A stretch of DNA of 64,000 bases, from the NCBI GenBank assembly GCA_022652735.1, contig JALCRP010000003.1, positions 1 to 64,000 on the forward strand, in the 5' to 3' direction. Origin of the DNA: Faecalibacterium sp. GTDB taxonomy: Bacteria > Bacillota > Clostridia > Oscillospirales > Ruminococcaceae. Below, piece after piece: positions 39,292 to 48,039 of the stretch (position 1 is the first letter of the stretch; each line of letters opens with the position of its first letter). The notes under the pieces were generated by a model, which worked only from the letters and a program-made list of their open reading frames with translations, was not told where the DNA came from and searched no databases. The translations under genes and the position numbers were made by a program.

Positions 39292-40712
39292 ATATATTGA
39301 TTCTCGGCGCAGGGGCTGCCGGCCTGATGGCCGCGGGGGCCGCCGTACGGGCGGGGCACAGCGTAACGCTTTTGGAACACAGCGAAAAGCCGGGGCAGAA
39401 GATTCTTGTTACGGGCAAAGGCCGCTGCAATGTGACAAATGCCTGCGGCGAGGCGGAGTTCTTGGCGGAGGTGCGCAAAAACCCGCGTTTTTTATATTCG
39501 GCGCTGACGGCGTTTTTGCCGGCGGATACGATGCATCTGTTTGAAAGCCTCGGCGTACCCTTAAAAGAGGAGCGCGGCCGGCGTGTGTTCCCGGTATCCG
39601 ATCACGCCGAGGACATCCGGCAAGCGCTGCTGCGCTATGCTGCGGGCGCGGCTATCGTGCACGACGGCGCCGCGCGCCTGTTGCTCGAGCCAATCGCATC
39701 GGCCGAGCCGGGCAATGTGCCGCAAGACGAAATTGCCGAAAATACGGCTTGCACAAACGGCGCGCCACAGGCGAAAGATGTCATTTCCGCAGGCTCGGCG
39801 GATGTCGCGGAAAAAGCAGGCGCGCCGCAGGCGGCTTTCGGCAAAAAGCATGCGGCAAAAAAGCAAAAGGCCGGCCCGCTTTTTCGCTGTGTGGGCGCCG
39901 TCGGCGTTTCGGGCAGGGAATATCATGCCGACGCGGTTTTAGTGGCGACGGGCGGCAAAAGCTACCCGGTAACGGGCAGCACGGGCGACGGCTACCGCTT
40001 TGCGCGGCAGGCCGGGCACACGATCGTGCCGCCTGTGCCGAGCCTGTGCAGCTTGGTTTCAAGCGACCCTGCCTGTAAGGCGATGATGGGCCTCGCACCG
40101 AAAAATATAACGCTGACGCTGCTTGAGGATGGCAAACCCATTTTCTCCGAGCAGGGCGAAATGCTGTTTACGCATTTCGGCATCAGCGGGCCGCTGACTT
40201 TAAGCGCCTCCAGCCATTTGGGCGATATGGCAAAGCACACGTATGTTGCCGAGCTGGATTGGAAGCCCGCCCTTTCCGAAGAACAGCTCTATGCCCGTAT
40301 CACGCGGGATTTTACGGCGCTGGCAAACCATGCGGCGCAGGGCGCGCTGGGCAAACTTCTGCCCGCGAGTATGCAGCCCGTAATGGTGCAGCGCTGGGGG
40401 CTTGACCCGGCCACGAAGGCCAACCAGATCACGCGCGAAGAAAAGCAGCAGTTGGTGCAGCTTTGCAAGCATTGGCAGGTTCCCATTACGGCGCGCGGCG
40501 ATCTGGAGCATGCGGTGATTACTGCGGGCGGCGTGGATGTGCGCGGAATTGACCCGAAAACGATGCAAAGCAAAAAGGCTGCGGGGCTGTATTTCGCGGG
40601 CGAGGTGCTGGATGTGGACGCTTATACCGGCGGCTACAATTTGCAGATCGCTTGGTGCACCGCGCAGGCGTTTGCCCGCGGGCTTGTGCGCAACACAGAT
40701 AAAGGAGAATAG
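39288..40712 (+). CDS. HI0933/BaiN-family flavoprotein with an insertion
   Basis: A 474-residue NAD(P)/FAD-dependent oxidoreductase. It opens with NILILGAGAAGLMAAGAAVRAGHSVTLLE, then GQKILVTGKGRCNVTN, ATGGKSYPVTGSTGDGY, LFTHFGISGP and the C-terminal GGVDVRGIDPKTMQSKKAAGLYFAGEVLDVDAYTGGYNLQIAW. These are hallmarks of the HI0933 family, whose role is uncertain apart from bile-acid relatives named BaiN. A low-complexity stretch of about 60 residues (about 132-195, rich in A, G, K) is inserted before LFRCVGAVGV. The start is TTG, seven bases after AAAGGAG, overlapping the previous stop by four bases. Confidence 0.87.
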   Translation: MNILILGAGAAGLMAAGAAVRAGHSVTLLEHSEKPGQKILVTGKGRCNVTNACGEAEFLAEVRKNPRFLYSALTAFLPADTMHLFESLGVPLKEERGRRVFPVSDHAEDIRQALLRYAAGAAIVHDGAARLLLEPIASAEPGNVPQDEIAENTACTNGAPQAKDVISAGSADVAEKAGAPQAAFGKKHAAKKQKAGPLFRCVGAVGVSGREYHADAVLVATGGKSYPVTGSTGDGYRFARQAGHTIVPPVPSLCSLVSSDPACKAMMGLAPKNITLTLLEDGKPIFSEQGEMLFTHFGISGPLTLSASSHLGDMAKHTYVAELDWKPALSEEQLYARITRDFTALANHAAQGALGKLLPASMQPVMVQRWGLDPATKANQITREEKQQLVQLCKHWQVPITARGDLEHAVITAGGVDVRGIDPKTMQSKKAAGLYFAGEVLDVDAYTGGYNLQIAWCTAQAFARGLVRNTDKGE

Positions 40713-40720
40713 GAGAAACA

Positions 40721-41386
40721 ATGATTTCAGTAGCGATTGACGGCCCTTCCGGCGCGGGAAAATCTACGCTGGCAAAGCGCTTGGCCAAAGAGCTGGGCTA
40801 TATTTATGTGGATACGGGGGCCATGTTTCGCGCGGTAGGGCTTTTTGCGCTGCGCGCGGGCAAAAACCCGAAGGATGCCGCCGCGGTGGCGGCGCTGCTG
40901 CCCCAAATTACGCTGCGGCTGGAAAGCATCGAGGGCGCGCAGCATATTTATTTGAACGGCGAGGATGTTAGCGAGACAATCCGCCGCGAGGAAGTGGGTA
41001 TGGCGGCCTCCGGCGTGGCGACAATCCCGGCGGTGCGCGCCTTTTTGCTGGAAAGCCAGCGCGCGATGGCAAAAAGCCAAAATGTCCTGATGGACGGCCG
41101 CGACATCGGCACCGTTGTGCTGCCGGATGCAACGGTAAAAATTTTCCTTACGGCAAGCCCCGAGGCGCGCGCCGAGCGCCGCCTGAAGGAGCTGTGCCAA
41201 AAGGGCCAGCCCGCTGCGTATGAGACGGTGCTTGCCGACATCCGCCGGCGCGACGATCAGGATATGCACCGTGCGGCCGCGCCGCTAAAACAGGCGCCCG
41301 ATGCCGTTTTGGTCGATACCTCAAAGCTCGATTTTGACGAGAGCTTTGCTCTTTTGAAAAAGACGATCTGCGACAAGATCGGCTGA
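40721..41386 (+). CDS. cmk: cytidylate kinase
   Basis: Cmk phosphorylates CMP and dCMP with ATP. The 221-residue protein has the P-loop GPSGAGKST (8-16), then YIYVDTGAMFRAVGLFAL, the CMP-binding region LNGEDVSETIRREEVGMAASGVA, MDGRDIGTVVLPDA and a lid segment RRDDQDMHRAAAPL. Length and motifs are normal. It is the second of a housekeeping run (flavoprotein, cmk, plsC, ispH-rpsA) that is common in clostridia. AGGAGAAACA precedes the ATG. Confidence 0.95.
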   Translation: MISVAIDGPSGAGKSTLAKRLAKELGYIYVDTGAMFRAVGLFALRAGKNPKDAAAVAALLPQITLRLESIEGAQHIYLNGEDVSETIRREEVGMAASGVATIPAVRAFLLESQRAMAKSQNVLMDGRDIGTVVLPDATVKIFLTASPEARAERRLKELCQKGQPAAYETVLADIRRRDDQDMHRAAAPLKQAPDAVLVDTSKLDFDESFALLKKTICDKIG

Positions 41387-41540
41387 ACTGCGCGGCGCAC
41401 AAATTGCCCGCCCGCACAAAGCGCTTGCTCTGCCGGAAAAGCCGAGCGGCCCGGGCGCGGCGGGTAAAAGCACTTTCACCGCGCGGCAGCCTTGGGGAAA
41501 TCCGCCCGAAGAGAATGCCGCGCCGAAAAGAGGATACCCT

Positions 41541-42155
41541 ATGTATTACATTCTGCTGCCGATTGCGTGGCTGGTTTGGCACATCGGCTTTCGCATCCGC
41601 GTTGTTGGGCGCGAAAACCTGATCCGGAACCGCGGCTTTATTCTGGCCCCGAACCATATTTCCTGCCTCGACCCCGTGTTTGTGATCGTAACGCGTTTTT
41701 TTGGAAAAAAGATGCGTATCTTCGCAAAGAAAGAACTCTACGAGATCAATGCGTTTGTCACATGGTTTGTGACGATGGCGGGCGCTGTGGCTGTGCGCGG
41801 CACGAAAGGCGAAATGGACGCTGTGAACCGCACAGTCGACGAATGCAAAGCAGGGCGCGGGCTGTTGATTTTCCCCGAGGGCACACGCAGCAAAGACGGT
41901 GAAATCGGGCAGATTAAAAGCGGCGCGTTTGTCGTGGCTTCGTCGGCCGGCGTCGATATGATCCCGTGCCGCATCATCTACGGCACAAAGGATGGCCGCC
42001 TGCGCCCGTTTTGCCGGGTGCGCGTGTGCTACGGCGCGCCGATCCCGGCGGCAGAGCTGGCAATGGGCGAAAAGCGAGACATCCAAAAGCTGAAAGCTGC
42101 CAAGCAGCGCCTTGCGGCCGCGTGGGAAGCGCTGTATGAGCAAAACAAGTTTTAG
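41541..42155 (+). CDS. plsC: 1-acyl-glycerol-3-phosphate acyltransferase
   Basis: A 204-residue membrane-associated acyltransferase of phospholipid synthesis, making phosphatidate from lysophosphatidate. The catalytic NHxxxxD motif is NHISCLD, followed by the acceptor-binding FPEGTRS and a later IPCRI. An N-terminal hydrophobic helix (about residues 2-14) anchors it. It lies between cmk and ispH-rpsA, a typical clostridial order. AAAGAGGATACCCT precedes the ATG. The 150 bases between cmk and this gene hold nothing recognisable. Confidence 0.92.
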   Translation: MYYILLPIAWLVWHIGFRIRVVGRENLIRNRGFILAPNHISCLDPVFVIVTRFFGKKMRIFAKKELYEINAFVTWFVTMAGAVAVRGTKGEMDAVNRTVDECKAGRGLLIFPEGTRSKDGEIGQIKSGAFVVASSAGVDMIPCRIIYGTKDGRLRPFCRVRVCYGAPIPAAELAMGEKRDIQKLKAAKQRLAAAWEALYEQNKF

Positions 42156-42257
42156 CGGCGCGCTGGTGTACACAATGCCGGCCGCAGCGGCTGGAAAATA
42201 ATGCTGGATATATACAGATGGCCGCCCGGCTTCGGCGCGGCCGCCGGAAGGAAATAT

Positions 42258-44183
42258 ATGGAGATTCTTCTTGCCAAAACGGCGGGCTTCTGCTTTGGCG
42301 TAAACCGTGCTGTCGAGCTGACAAACCGCCTGCTCGACGAGGGCAAAACGGTGGCGACGCTCGGCCCGCTTATCCATAACCCGCAGGCCGTTGCCGATAT
42401 GGAGCGGCGCGGGGCGGTCATCGCCGATTCCGTCGCCGCGGTGCCTGCCGGCTATGAGGTCGTTATCCGCAGCCACGGCGTACCGCAAAGCGTTTACGAT
42501 GAAATTACGGCGCGCGGGCTTTCGTATCAAGATGCCACCTGCCCCTTCGTGGCGAAGATCCACCGCATCGCCGAGCAGGCCGATCGCGCCGGCGCCGTGC
42601 TGCTGGTGGCGGGGGATGCGGAGCATCCCGAGGTGGAAGGCATCGTCGGGCACACAAAAGGTGAAGTATTTGTTTTTGGCGATTTAGACACATTAATGGC
42701 GTGGAGCGGCCCAAAAATTGCCAACCGCCCGATTTTTGCTGTCGCACAGACGACTTTTCAGGTAACAAAATGGTTGAAATGTTCCGAGTTTATAAAAAAA
42801 GCCTATACAAACGCCCGAATTTTTGATACAATATGTTCTGCGACGTGGGCGAGGCAACAGGAAGCGGAAGACCTCAGCCAAAGATGCGACTTTATGGTCG
42901 TCATTGGCGGTCATCATTCTTCCAATACCCAAAAGCTGCTTGCGGTCGCCGAAAAACATACGCGGGCGGTTACGGTCGAGACAGCCAGCGAGCTAAGGCC
43001 AGAATGGTTCGAGCATGTAAAAACGGCGGGCGTTACAGCCGGGGCTTCAACGCCATCGTCTATTATTGAGGAGGTACTTAACAGTATGAGCGAAGAAATC
43101 AATGACAGCATGAGCTTCGAGGAGATGCTGAATGCATCTGAGGAGAAGCGTGTTCATGCAGGCAGTATTGTGAAAGGAACCGTTACCAGCATTTCGGCTA
43201 ACGAGATTCAGGTAGACATCGGCGCTAAGCAGACAGGTTTTGTCAAGCTCAGCGAGTTGACAGACGATTCCTCTGCAAAGGTCGAAGATCTGGTCAAGGT
43301 TGGCGATGAGCTGGACCTCATTGTCGAGAAGGTCATGGATCAGGACGGCGCCATCCAGCTCTCCCGCCGGAAGCTGGCATCCCGCAAGGGCATGGAAGAG
43401 ATCGCCAAAGCCGCGGAAACCGGCGAGATTGTCGAGGGCGACGTTACCGAGTTCAACAAGGGCGGCGTCGTGGTTACCGTCAAGGCTGTCAAGGTGTTTG
43501 TGCCCCGCAGCCAGGCAACGATGCGCCGTGACGAAGACTACACCCAGCTGGTTGGCCAGCATGTGCAGTTGGTTGTTACCGAGTGCTCCGGCCGCAAGAT
43601 CGTCGGCAGCATCAACAAGGTGACGGCCGAAGCCAACAAGGCCAAGCGCGATGAGTTCTGGGCAAGCGTCGAGATCGGCAAGCACTATCAGGGCGTTGTC
43701 AAGAGCCTGACTTCTTACGGCGCGTTCGTCGACATCGGCGGCGTGGATGGCCTGTGCCATATCAGCGAGCTGAGCTGGAACCGTATCAAGCATCCGTCTG
43801 AGGTCGTTTCCGTCGGCGACACCATCGAAGTGTATGTCAAGGACATCGACACGGAGAACCACAAGGTTTCTCTGGGCTACAAGAAGGCAGAGGACAACCC
43901 GTGGGTTCTGCTGAAGGGCCAGTATCCGATCGGCAGCACCTTTGAGGCGCCGGTCGTCTCTATCACGAAGTTCGGCGCTTTTGTCCGCATTCTGCCGGGC
44001 GTCGATGGCTTGGTTCACATCAGCGAAATCAGCAACGAGCGCGTGGAGAAGGTTTCCGACGTTTTGAAGGTCGGCGACATGGTAAACGTGAAGCTGCTGG
44101 ATGTCGACTTCGACAAGAAGCGCATTAGCCTTTCTATGAAGGCGCTGCTGCCGGAAACCGAAGGTTCCGATTCTGCGGAATAA
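42258..44183 (+). CDS. ispH-rpsA: IspH (HMBPP reductase) fused to ribosomal protein S1
   Basis: A 641-residue fusion known from clostridia. Residues 1-275 are IspH, a 4Fe-4S enzyme making IPP and DMAPP in the last step of the MEP pathway: cluster cysteines C12 (GFCFGV), C95 (DATCPF) and C193 (DTICSAT), with H40, H73 and the HPE motif H123/E125. Residues from about 277 hold four S1 RNA-binding domains, starting at about 295, 380, 465 and 550 (the last two have [20 protein letters not shown] and [21 protein letters not shown]). Codon use shifts in the S1 half towards that of highly expressed genes. Met277 (43086) has AGGAGG 11 bases upstream, so a separate S1 may also be made. A terminator follows. 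Confidence 0.95.
   Translation: MEILLAKTAGFCFGVNRAVELTNRLLDEGKTVATLGPLIHNPQAVADMERRGAVIADSVAAVPAGYEVVIRSHGVPQSVYDEITARGLSYQDATCPFVAKIHRIAEQADRAGAVLLVAGDAEHPEVEGIVGHTKGEVFVFGDLDTLMAWSGPKIANRPIFAVAQTTFQVTKWLKCSEFIKKAYTNARIFDTICSATWARQQEAEDLSQRCDFMVVIGGHHSSNTQKLLAVAEKHTRAVTVETASELRPEWFEHVKTAGVTAGASTPSSIIEEVLNSMSEEINDSMSFEEMLNASEEKRVHAGSIVKGTVTSISANEIQVDIGAKQTGFVKLSELTDDSSAKVEDLVKVGDELDLIVEKVMDQDGAIQLSRRKLASRKGMEEIAKAAETGEIVEGDVTEFNKGGVVVTVKAVKVFVPRSQATMRRDEDYTQLVGQHVQLVVTECSGRKIVGSINKVTAEANKAKRDEFWASVEIGKHYQGVVKSLTSYGAFVDIGGVDGLCHISELSWNRIKHPSEVVSVGDTIEVYVKDIDTENHKVSLGYKKAEDNPWVLLKGQYPIGSTFEAPVVSITKFGAFVRILPGVDGLVHISEISNERVEKVSDVLKVGDMVNVKLLDVDFDKKRISLSMKALLPETEGSDSAE
43069..43088 (+). promoter_or_regulatory. 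internal Shine-Dalgarno and ATG at the IspH/S1 junction
   Basis: AGGAGG (43069-43074) lies 11 bases before the in-frame ATG at 43086, exactly where the S1 part begins (MSEEINDSM). Confidence 0.55.
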
Positions 44184-44196
44184 TCTCAAGCATTTT

Positions 44197-44233
44197 GCGG
44201 GCTTTCGCCTTTTGGGCGAAGGCTCGCTTTTTT
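44197..44233 (+). terminator. terminator of ispH-rpsA
   Basis: GCGGGCTTTCGCC pairs with GGCGAAGGCTCGC, followed by six T. Confidence 0.9.
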
Positions 44234-44327
44234 GCTGCGGCAAAATGCTTTGCACAGCCGGTGCGCTTTTTTCACGCGCACAAGGGGCGCGCGGGTAAAC
44301 GGCCTTTTTTTGCTGCGGCATTGGGGT

Positions 44328-44356
44328 TTGAACCGCTCGCCAAACCGTGGTATACT
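44328..44356 (+). promoter_or_regulatory. promoter of the gtrA operon
   Basis: TTGAAC (44328-44333), 17 bases, TATACT (44351-44356). Confidence 0.75.
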
Positions 44357-44396
44357 AGCGCTAGGAAAAGCCAAAAACAGGATGGATGGTGCAGTT

Positions 44397-44849
44397 ATGA
44401 TCGAGTGGGCCCGCAAAATGTGGAAAAAATATGCCGAGGTAATCAACTATTTGATCTTCGGTGTGCTGGCGACGCTGCTGAATATCGTGTTGTATGCGGT
44501 ATTTCAGGCACTTTTCGGCTACGAAGCGGCGAATAGCTGGGGCAATGTGCTGGATAACATCATCTGTATCCTGTTTGCCTACGGCACAAACCGTACATGG
44601 GTGTTTGCCAGCAAAACGCATGGCAAGGCCGCATGGCAGGAGTTTGGCAAGTTTGTTACCTGCCGCCTCGGCACGATGGTGCTGGATGTCATCATCATGT
44701 TTGTCGGCGGCAACGTGATGGGCCCGGCCCTGATTGCGCCGGCCTATCTCGGGCTGTGGGGCACGGGCGTCAAGGTGTTTTCCAATGGAATCGTGATCGT
44801 GCTGAACTATGTGTTCAGCAAGCTCATCATTTTCAAAAAGCAATCGTAA
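44397..44849 (+). CDS. GtrA-family membrane protein
   Basis: A 150-residue protein with four hydrophobic helices and the GtrA hallmarks: an EVINYLIFGVLATLLNIVLY start, NRTWVFASK after the second helix, and VIVLNYVFSKLIIFKK at the end. GtrA proteins are proposed to flip undecaprenyl-phosphate-linked sugars across the membrane. The GT2 genes at 25.4 and 36.7 kb encode plausible partners, but none is adjacent. It is followed by a small membrane protein and deoC. Confidence 0.88.
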   Translation: MIEWARKMWKKYAEVINYLIFGVLATLLNIVLYAVFQALFGYEAANSWGNVLDNIICILFAYGTNRTWVFASKTHGKAAWQEFGKFVTCRLGTMVLDVIIMFVGGNVMGPALIAPAYLGLWGTGVKVFSNGIVIVLNYVFSKLIIFKKQS

Positions 44850-44883
44850 AGGATTCAAAACACAACAAGGAGGCATTTGTCGT

Positions 44884-45015
44884 ATGAAAAAGGGTACAAG
44901 GGGCTTCGGGCTGCGTTTGACCGGCATGATCTTGGGGTTTGTGGCGCTGGGTATCGCCGTTCTGGGCCTGATCTTTGGGCTGATCGGCTGGCAGAAGGGC
45001 CGCAGGCTGAAATAA
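44884..45015 (+). CDS. 43-residue single-helix membrane protein
   Basis: A basic N-terminus (MKKGTRGFGLRL), one hydrophobic helix of about 22 residues (MILGFVALGIAVLGLIFGLIGW) and a basic tail. AAGGAGG lies ten bases upstream of the ATG. The next gene starts ten bases after its stop, so it is a genuine small gene of the gtrA-deoC operon. Function unknown. Confidence 0.65.
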   Translation: MKKGTRGFGLRLTGMILGFVALGIAVLGLIFGLIGWQKGRRLK

Positions 45016-45025
45016 AGGAGAAATC

Positions 45026-45694
45026 ATGATGACGAAACAGGAAATTCTTTCGCATGTAGATCATACGCTGCTAAAACCGGAGGCCACATGGCCGCAGATT
45101 GAGCAGCTTTGCACGGAAGCCGTGGAAAACGGGTGTGCTTCGGTATGCATCAATACCTGCTATGTAAAGCAGGCGGCCGCCTATCTCGCGGGCCGCGTGG
45201 CAGTATGCTGCGTCGTGGGCTTCCCTCTGGGCGCGATGGATACCGAATCTAAATGCTTCGAGGCGAAAAAGGCCATCGAGAACGGCGCTTCGGAAGTGGA
45301 TATGGTCATCAACATCGGCTGGCTGAAAAACGGCCAGTATGACGATGTAAAGCGCGAGATCGCGGCCGTGAAAAAGGCCGTGGGCAGCCATGTGCTGAAG
45401 GTTATTATCGAAACTTGCCTTCTCACGGATGCCGAAAAGGAAAAAATGTGTGACATCGTGCCGGAGGCCGGCGCGGATTATATCAAGACAAGCACGGGCT
45501 TTTCGACGGGCGGCGCAACGCTGCATGATGTTGAGCTGTTTGTGCGCTGCGTCAAGGGCCGCTGCAAGGTCAAGGCGGCCGGCGGCATCTCCACCGTCGA
45601 GGATATGGAAAAGTTTTTGGCCCTCGGGGCGGATCGCCTCGGCACCAGCCGCGCCGTTAAACTGATGAACGGCCAGCAGGCCAAAGGCTATTAA
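45026..45694 (+). CDS. deoC: deoxyribose-phosphate aldolase
   Basis: DeoC cleaves 2-deoxyribose-5-phosphate to glyceraldehyde-3-phosphate and acetaldehyde during deoxynucleoside use. The 222-residue class I aldolase has HVDHTLLKP, SEVDMVINIGWL (D92), VIIETCLL preceded by a lysine, and the Schiff-base lysine in DYIKTSTGF (K154), then VKAAGGIST. Full length. The start is the first of two tandem ATG codons after AAAGGAGAAATC. No other deo genes are nearby. Confidence 0.94.
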   Translation: MMTKQEILSHVDHTLLKPEATWPQIEQLCTEAVENGCASVCINTCYVKQAAAYLAGRVAVCCVVGFPLGAMDTESKCFEAKKAIENGASEVDMVINIGWLKNGQYDDVKREIAAVKKAVGSHVLKVIIETCLLTDAEKEKMCDIVPEAGADYIKTSTGFSTGGATLHDVELFVRCVKGRCKVKAAGGISTVEDMEKFLALGADRLGTSRAVKLMNGQQAKGY

Positions 45695-45790
45695 GCGCGG
45701 CACATTGCCCGGCTGACGCCAAAAGCACAGCGGCGCAAAGAAAAATGCATAAAAACGGCGCCGCGGTGATACGGCGCCCGGGATAAAACG

Positions 45791-45833
45791 ACACCTCCGC
45801 AGCATATCTTTTACCGATATGCTGCGGAGGTGT
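45791..45833 (+). promoter_or_regulatory. 18 bp perfect hairpin containing the ZIP gene ribosome binding site
   Basis: Arms 45791-45808 and 45816-45833 are perfectly complementary, with a seven-base TTTTACC loop. The right arm contains GGAGGTG, the Shine-Dalgarno of the next gene, and TTTTT follows just before the ATG. It could sequester the ribosome binding site, act as an attenuating terminator, or both. Confidence 0.8.
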
Positions 45834-45839
45834 GTTTTT

Positions 45840-46673
45840 ATGCTGCTGCCTGCTTTGTTGATGACGACGCTGGCCGGGCTTTCCACAGGGCTCGGCGGGC
45901 TGCTTGTTTTGTGGAAGTGCCCCTCAAACCGTGGCGTCAGCCTTGCGCTGGGCTTTGCCGGCGGCGTGATGCTGACGGTGAGCCTTGCCGACCTTGTGCC
46001 GTCCGGGATGGCCTATTACCGCGGCTTTCTGCCGCCGTTTGCCGCGGGGTGTGCGGCGGGCAGCCTTATTTTGGCCGGTATGGCGATCGCGGGGCTGTTG
46101 GATGGCATCTTGCCAGACGAAAATAAAATGATGGAAAAGCTTGCCCGGGACGGCGCAAAAGCCCTGCCGGAGCAAGGTTTTGCCGCCGGGGCAGAAAGCG
46201 ACGAAGCGGTTGCGCTGCGGGCGCGCGCGCTGCACTGCGGCATCGCCGTAGGGCTGGCGCTGCTGCTGCATAATTTGCCCGAGGGCATCCTCACGCTGTT
46301 TACCAGCGTAGCAGACCCACGCGACGGCCTGCGCGTGACGATTGCCATCGCATTGCACAATATCCCCGAGGGCATCAGCGTGGCGACGCCGCTGTGGTAT
46401 GCGACACACAGCCGCGCAAAAAGCGCAGGCGCGGCCTTTTTATCGGGCCTTGCCGAGCCGGCCGGCGCGCTGCTGGCTTACTTTTTGCTGCGCGGCTTTT
46501 TGACGGAAGGCTTTTTGAACGGCCTTACGCTTTTGGTGGCCGGCGTGATGAGCTGGGTAAGCTGCGCCGAGCTTTTATTCGGCGGGTTTGCGCTGGGCGA
46601 AAAGAAATCGGCGGCCATCGGCTTTGCCCTTGGCGTCGGGGGGATGATACTTGGCATTGCGGCGTTGGCGTGA
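45840..46673 (+). CDS. ZIP-family divalent metal transporter
   Basis: A 277-residue membrane protein with about eight helices. The paired metal-site motifs HNLPEG and HNIPEG mark helices IV and V of ZIP (ZupT-like) transporters, which import zinc, iron or manganese. GFAGGVMLTVSLADLVP is the conserved second helix. A hydrophilic loop of about 40 residues lies between helices III and IV. The start is the ATG seven bases after GGAGGTG. The ribosome binding site is in a perfect hairpin, so expression is probably RNA-controlled. The Fur-family regulator at 3.7 kb could act on it, but no Fur box is obvious. Confidence 0.9.
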   Translation: MLLPALLMTTLAGLSTGLGGLLVLWKCPSNRGVSLALGFAGGVMLTVSLADLVPSGMAYYRGFLPPFAAGCAAGSLILAGMAIAGLLDGILPDENKMMEKLARDGAKALPEQGFAAGAESDEAVALRARALHCGIAVGLALLLHNLPEGILTLFTSVADPRDGLRVTIAIALHNIPEGISVATPLWYATHSRAKSAGAAFLSGLAEPAGALLAYFLLRGFLTEGFLNGLTLLVAGVMSWVSCAELLFGGFALGEKKSAAIGFALGVGGMILGIAALA

Positions 46674-46730
46674 TATACTATATCCTGTATATCCGCGGCG
46701 ATTTTGCCGCGGCACAGGAGGTGCTGCGCC

Positions 46731-48023
46731 ATGCGAAAATCGAGGGTTCTGTGCCGGATGATCGGCGCAGTGTTGGCCTGCGCGGTTTTGGCGGGATGCT
46801 CTGTCGGCGGCACAATGAGCCTGGACGAAATGCTGCGCGCGCCGCAGCTTACGGGCGAATACAGCGCCGTTCAAACCGCGCTGAACGAGTATCTGGGCGA
46901 GAGCGCGCAGCTGAAATATCCGGCCAACGGCGATTTCCTTTCGCCGTTTTTGTTCGGCGATTGGGATGGCGACGATGTGCAGGACGCCGCGGTGCTGTAC
47001 GTTTCCAGCACGTCGGTAAACGTGCAGCTGGCGATTTTGCAAAAGGATGTAAGCGGAAACTGGAAAGTATGCGGCACGGCCGAGGGCCTTTCGGATTCGG
47101 TCGATTCCGTCAGCTTTGCCGCGATGCGCGCGCCGGGCGCCGATCAAATCCTTGTGGGCTACACAATTACCAGCGACGAATATCTGGCTGTTTATTCCTA
47201 TACCGACGGCAAACTCGAAACCGTTTTGCAGCAGCCGTACAATCAATATCTGATCGAGGACTTTACGGGCCGCGGCACCGAAGATCTGGTGTTGCTTTCT
47301 TCGGACGAAAACGGCCAGACGCAGGTACAGATGCTTACGGACGGGCCGGACGGCTTTACTTCGATGCAGGTGGTGGGGCTTTCCTCCGAGCAGTTTTCCG
47401 GCTATGCCTCGCTGGCGGCCGGCAAAGGCGCATTTGGCGGTAACTACCTGATCTTGGATGGCTGGACAGGCGCCTCGGGCAGCTATCTTGCTTCCAGCAT
47501 CCTGCGTTATGATGCGACCACGGGCCAGATGGACCCCGCCAGCCTCGCGGGCACGGACGATGTATATAACGATTCGCTGCGGTATGCTTCGTGCCTTATC
47601 AGCCGTGATCTTGATAACGACGGCATCGTGGAAATCCCGGCGCAATCCGTCGAGGAGGCAGGCACCTTAAACCTGACGGCAAATAAGCGCTTTTCGTTTG
47701 TGCGCTGGATGGATTTTACCGGCTGGCACCCAGAAAAGAGCTTTGGTATCGTGGATGAGGAATACGGATTTTACCTCGAGCTGCCCGCCGAATGGGAGGG
47801 TAACCTGCTGATGACCGACGGCGCCGAGGAGGGCGAAATCCAGCTTTCTAACCTTTCCGGCGATGAAATCTATATGACGCTGCGCGTAACGGACGACGAT
47901 GTTTCCTACGACAGCTGGCAGCGCCTCGGCATGGTGGCCTCGATGCAGATTTTGGCCAAGATGGGCCCTGACATCAAAACGCCGACCGCCTATATGCTTT
48001 CAAAAGCTATCTATATTTTGTAA
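46731..48023 (+). CDS. lipoprotein of a two-component operon
   Basis: A 430-residue lipoprotein with lipobox VLAGC. The body is beta-rich with FG-GAP/VCBS-like repeats: FLFGDWDGDDVQDAAVLYV, FTGRGTEDLVLLSSDENGQ and SRDLDNDGIVEIPAQSV, each with Asp/Asn calcium-type loops. A C-terminal domain (YGFYLELPAEWEGNLLM...) follows. No enzyme motif is visible. It probably lies on the outer face of the membrane and senses or scaffolds for the kinase encoded two genes later. CAGGAGGTG precedes the start; the response regulator follows after 16 bases. Confidence 0.78.
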   Translation: MRKSRVLCRMIGAVLACAVLAGCSVGGTMSLDEMLRAPQLTGEYSAVQTALNEYLGESAQLKYPANGDFLSPFLFGDWDGDDVQDAAVLYVSSTSVNVQLAILQKDVSGNWKVCGTAEGLSDSVDSVSFAAMRAPGADQILVGYTITSDEYLAVYSYTDGKLETVLQQPYNQYLIEDFTGRGTEDLVLLSSDENGQTQVQMLTDGPDGFTSMQVVGLSSEQFSGYASLAAGKGAFGGNYLILDGWTGASGSYLASSILRYDATTGQMDPASLAGTDDVYNDSLRYASCLISRDLDNDGIVEIPAQSVEEAGTLNLTANKRFSFVRWMDFTGWHPEKSFGIVDEEYGFYLELPAEWEGNLLMTDGAEEGEIQLSNLSGDEIYMTLRVTDDDVSYDSWQRLGMVASMQILAKMGPDIKTPTAYMLSKAIYIL

Positions 48024-48039
48024 AAAGGGGGAACCTTCC

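Noticed and set aside
44232..44396. Longer N-terminus for the GtrA-family protein
   Set aside because: The upstream frame runs through the ispH-rpsA terminator region and the promoter TTGAAC-17-TATACT. The first start with a usable site downstream of that promoter is 44397.
45750..45781. GC-rich inverted repeat after deoC as a terminator
   Set aside because: The GGCGCC arms pair poorly and no T run follows on the plus strand.
46674..46730. Strong separate promoter for the lipoprotein/PhoB-type operon
   Set aside because: ATATACTATATCC near the ZIP stop codon looks like a -10 box, but no -35 at proper spacing was found, so read-through from the ZIP gene cannot be excluded and I did not annotate it.
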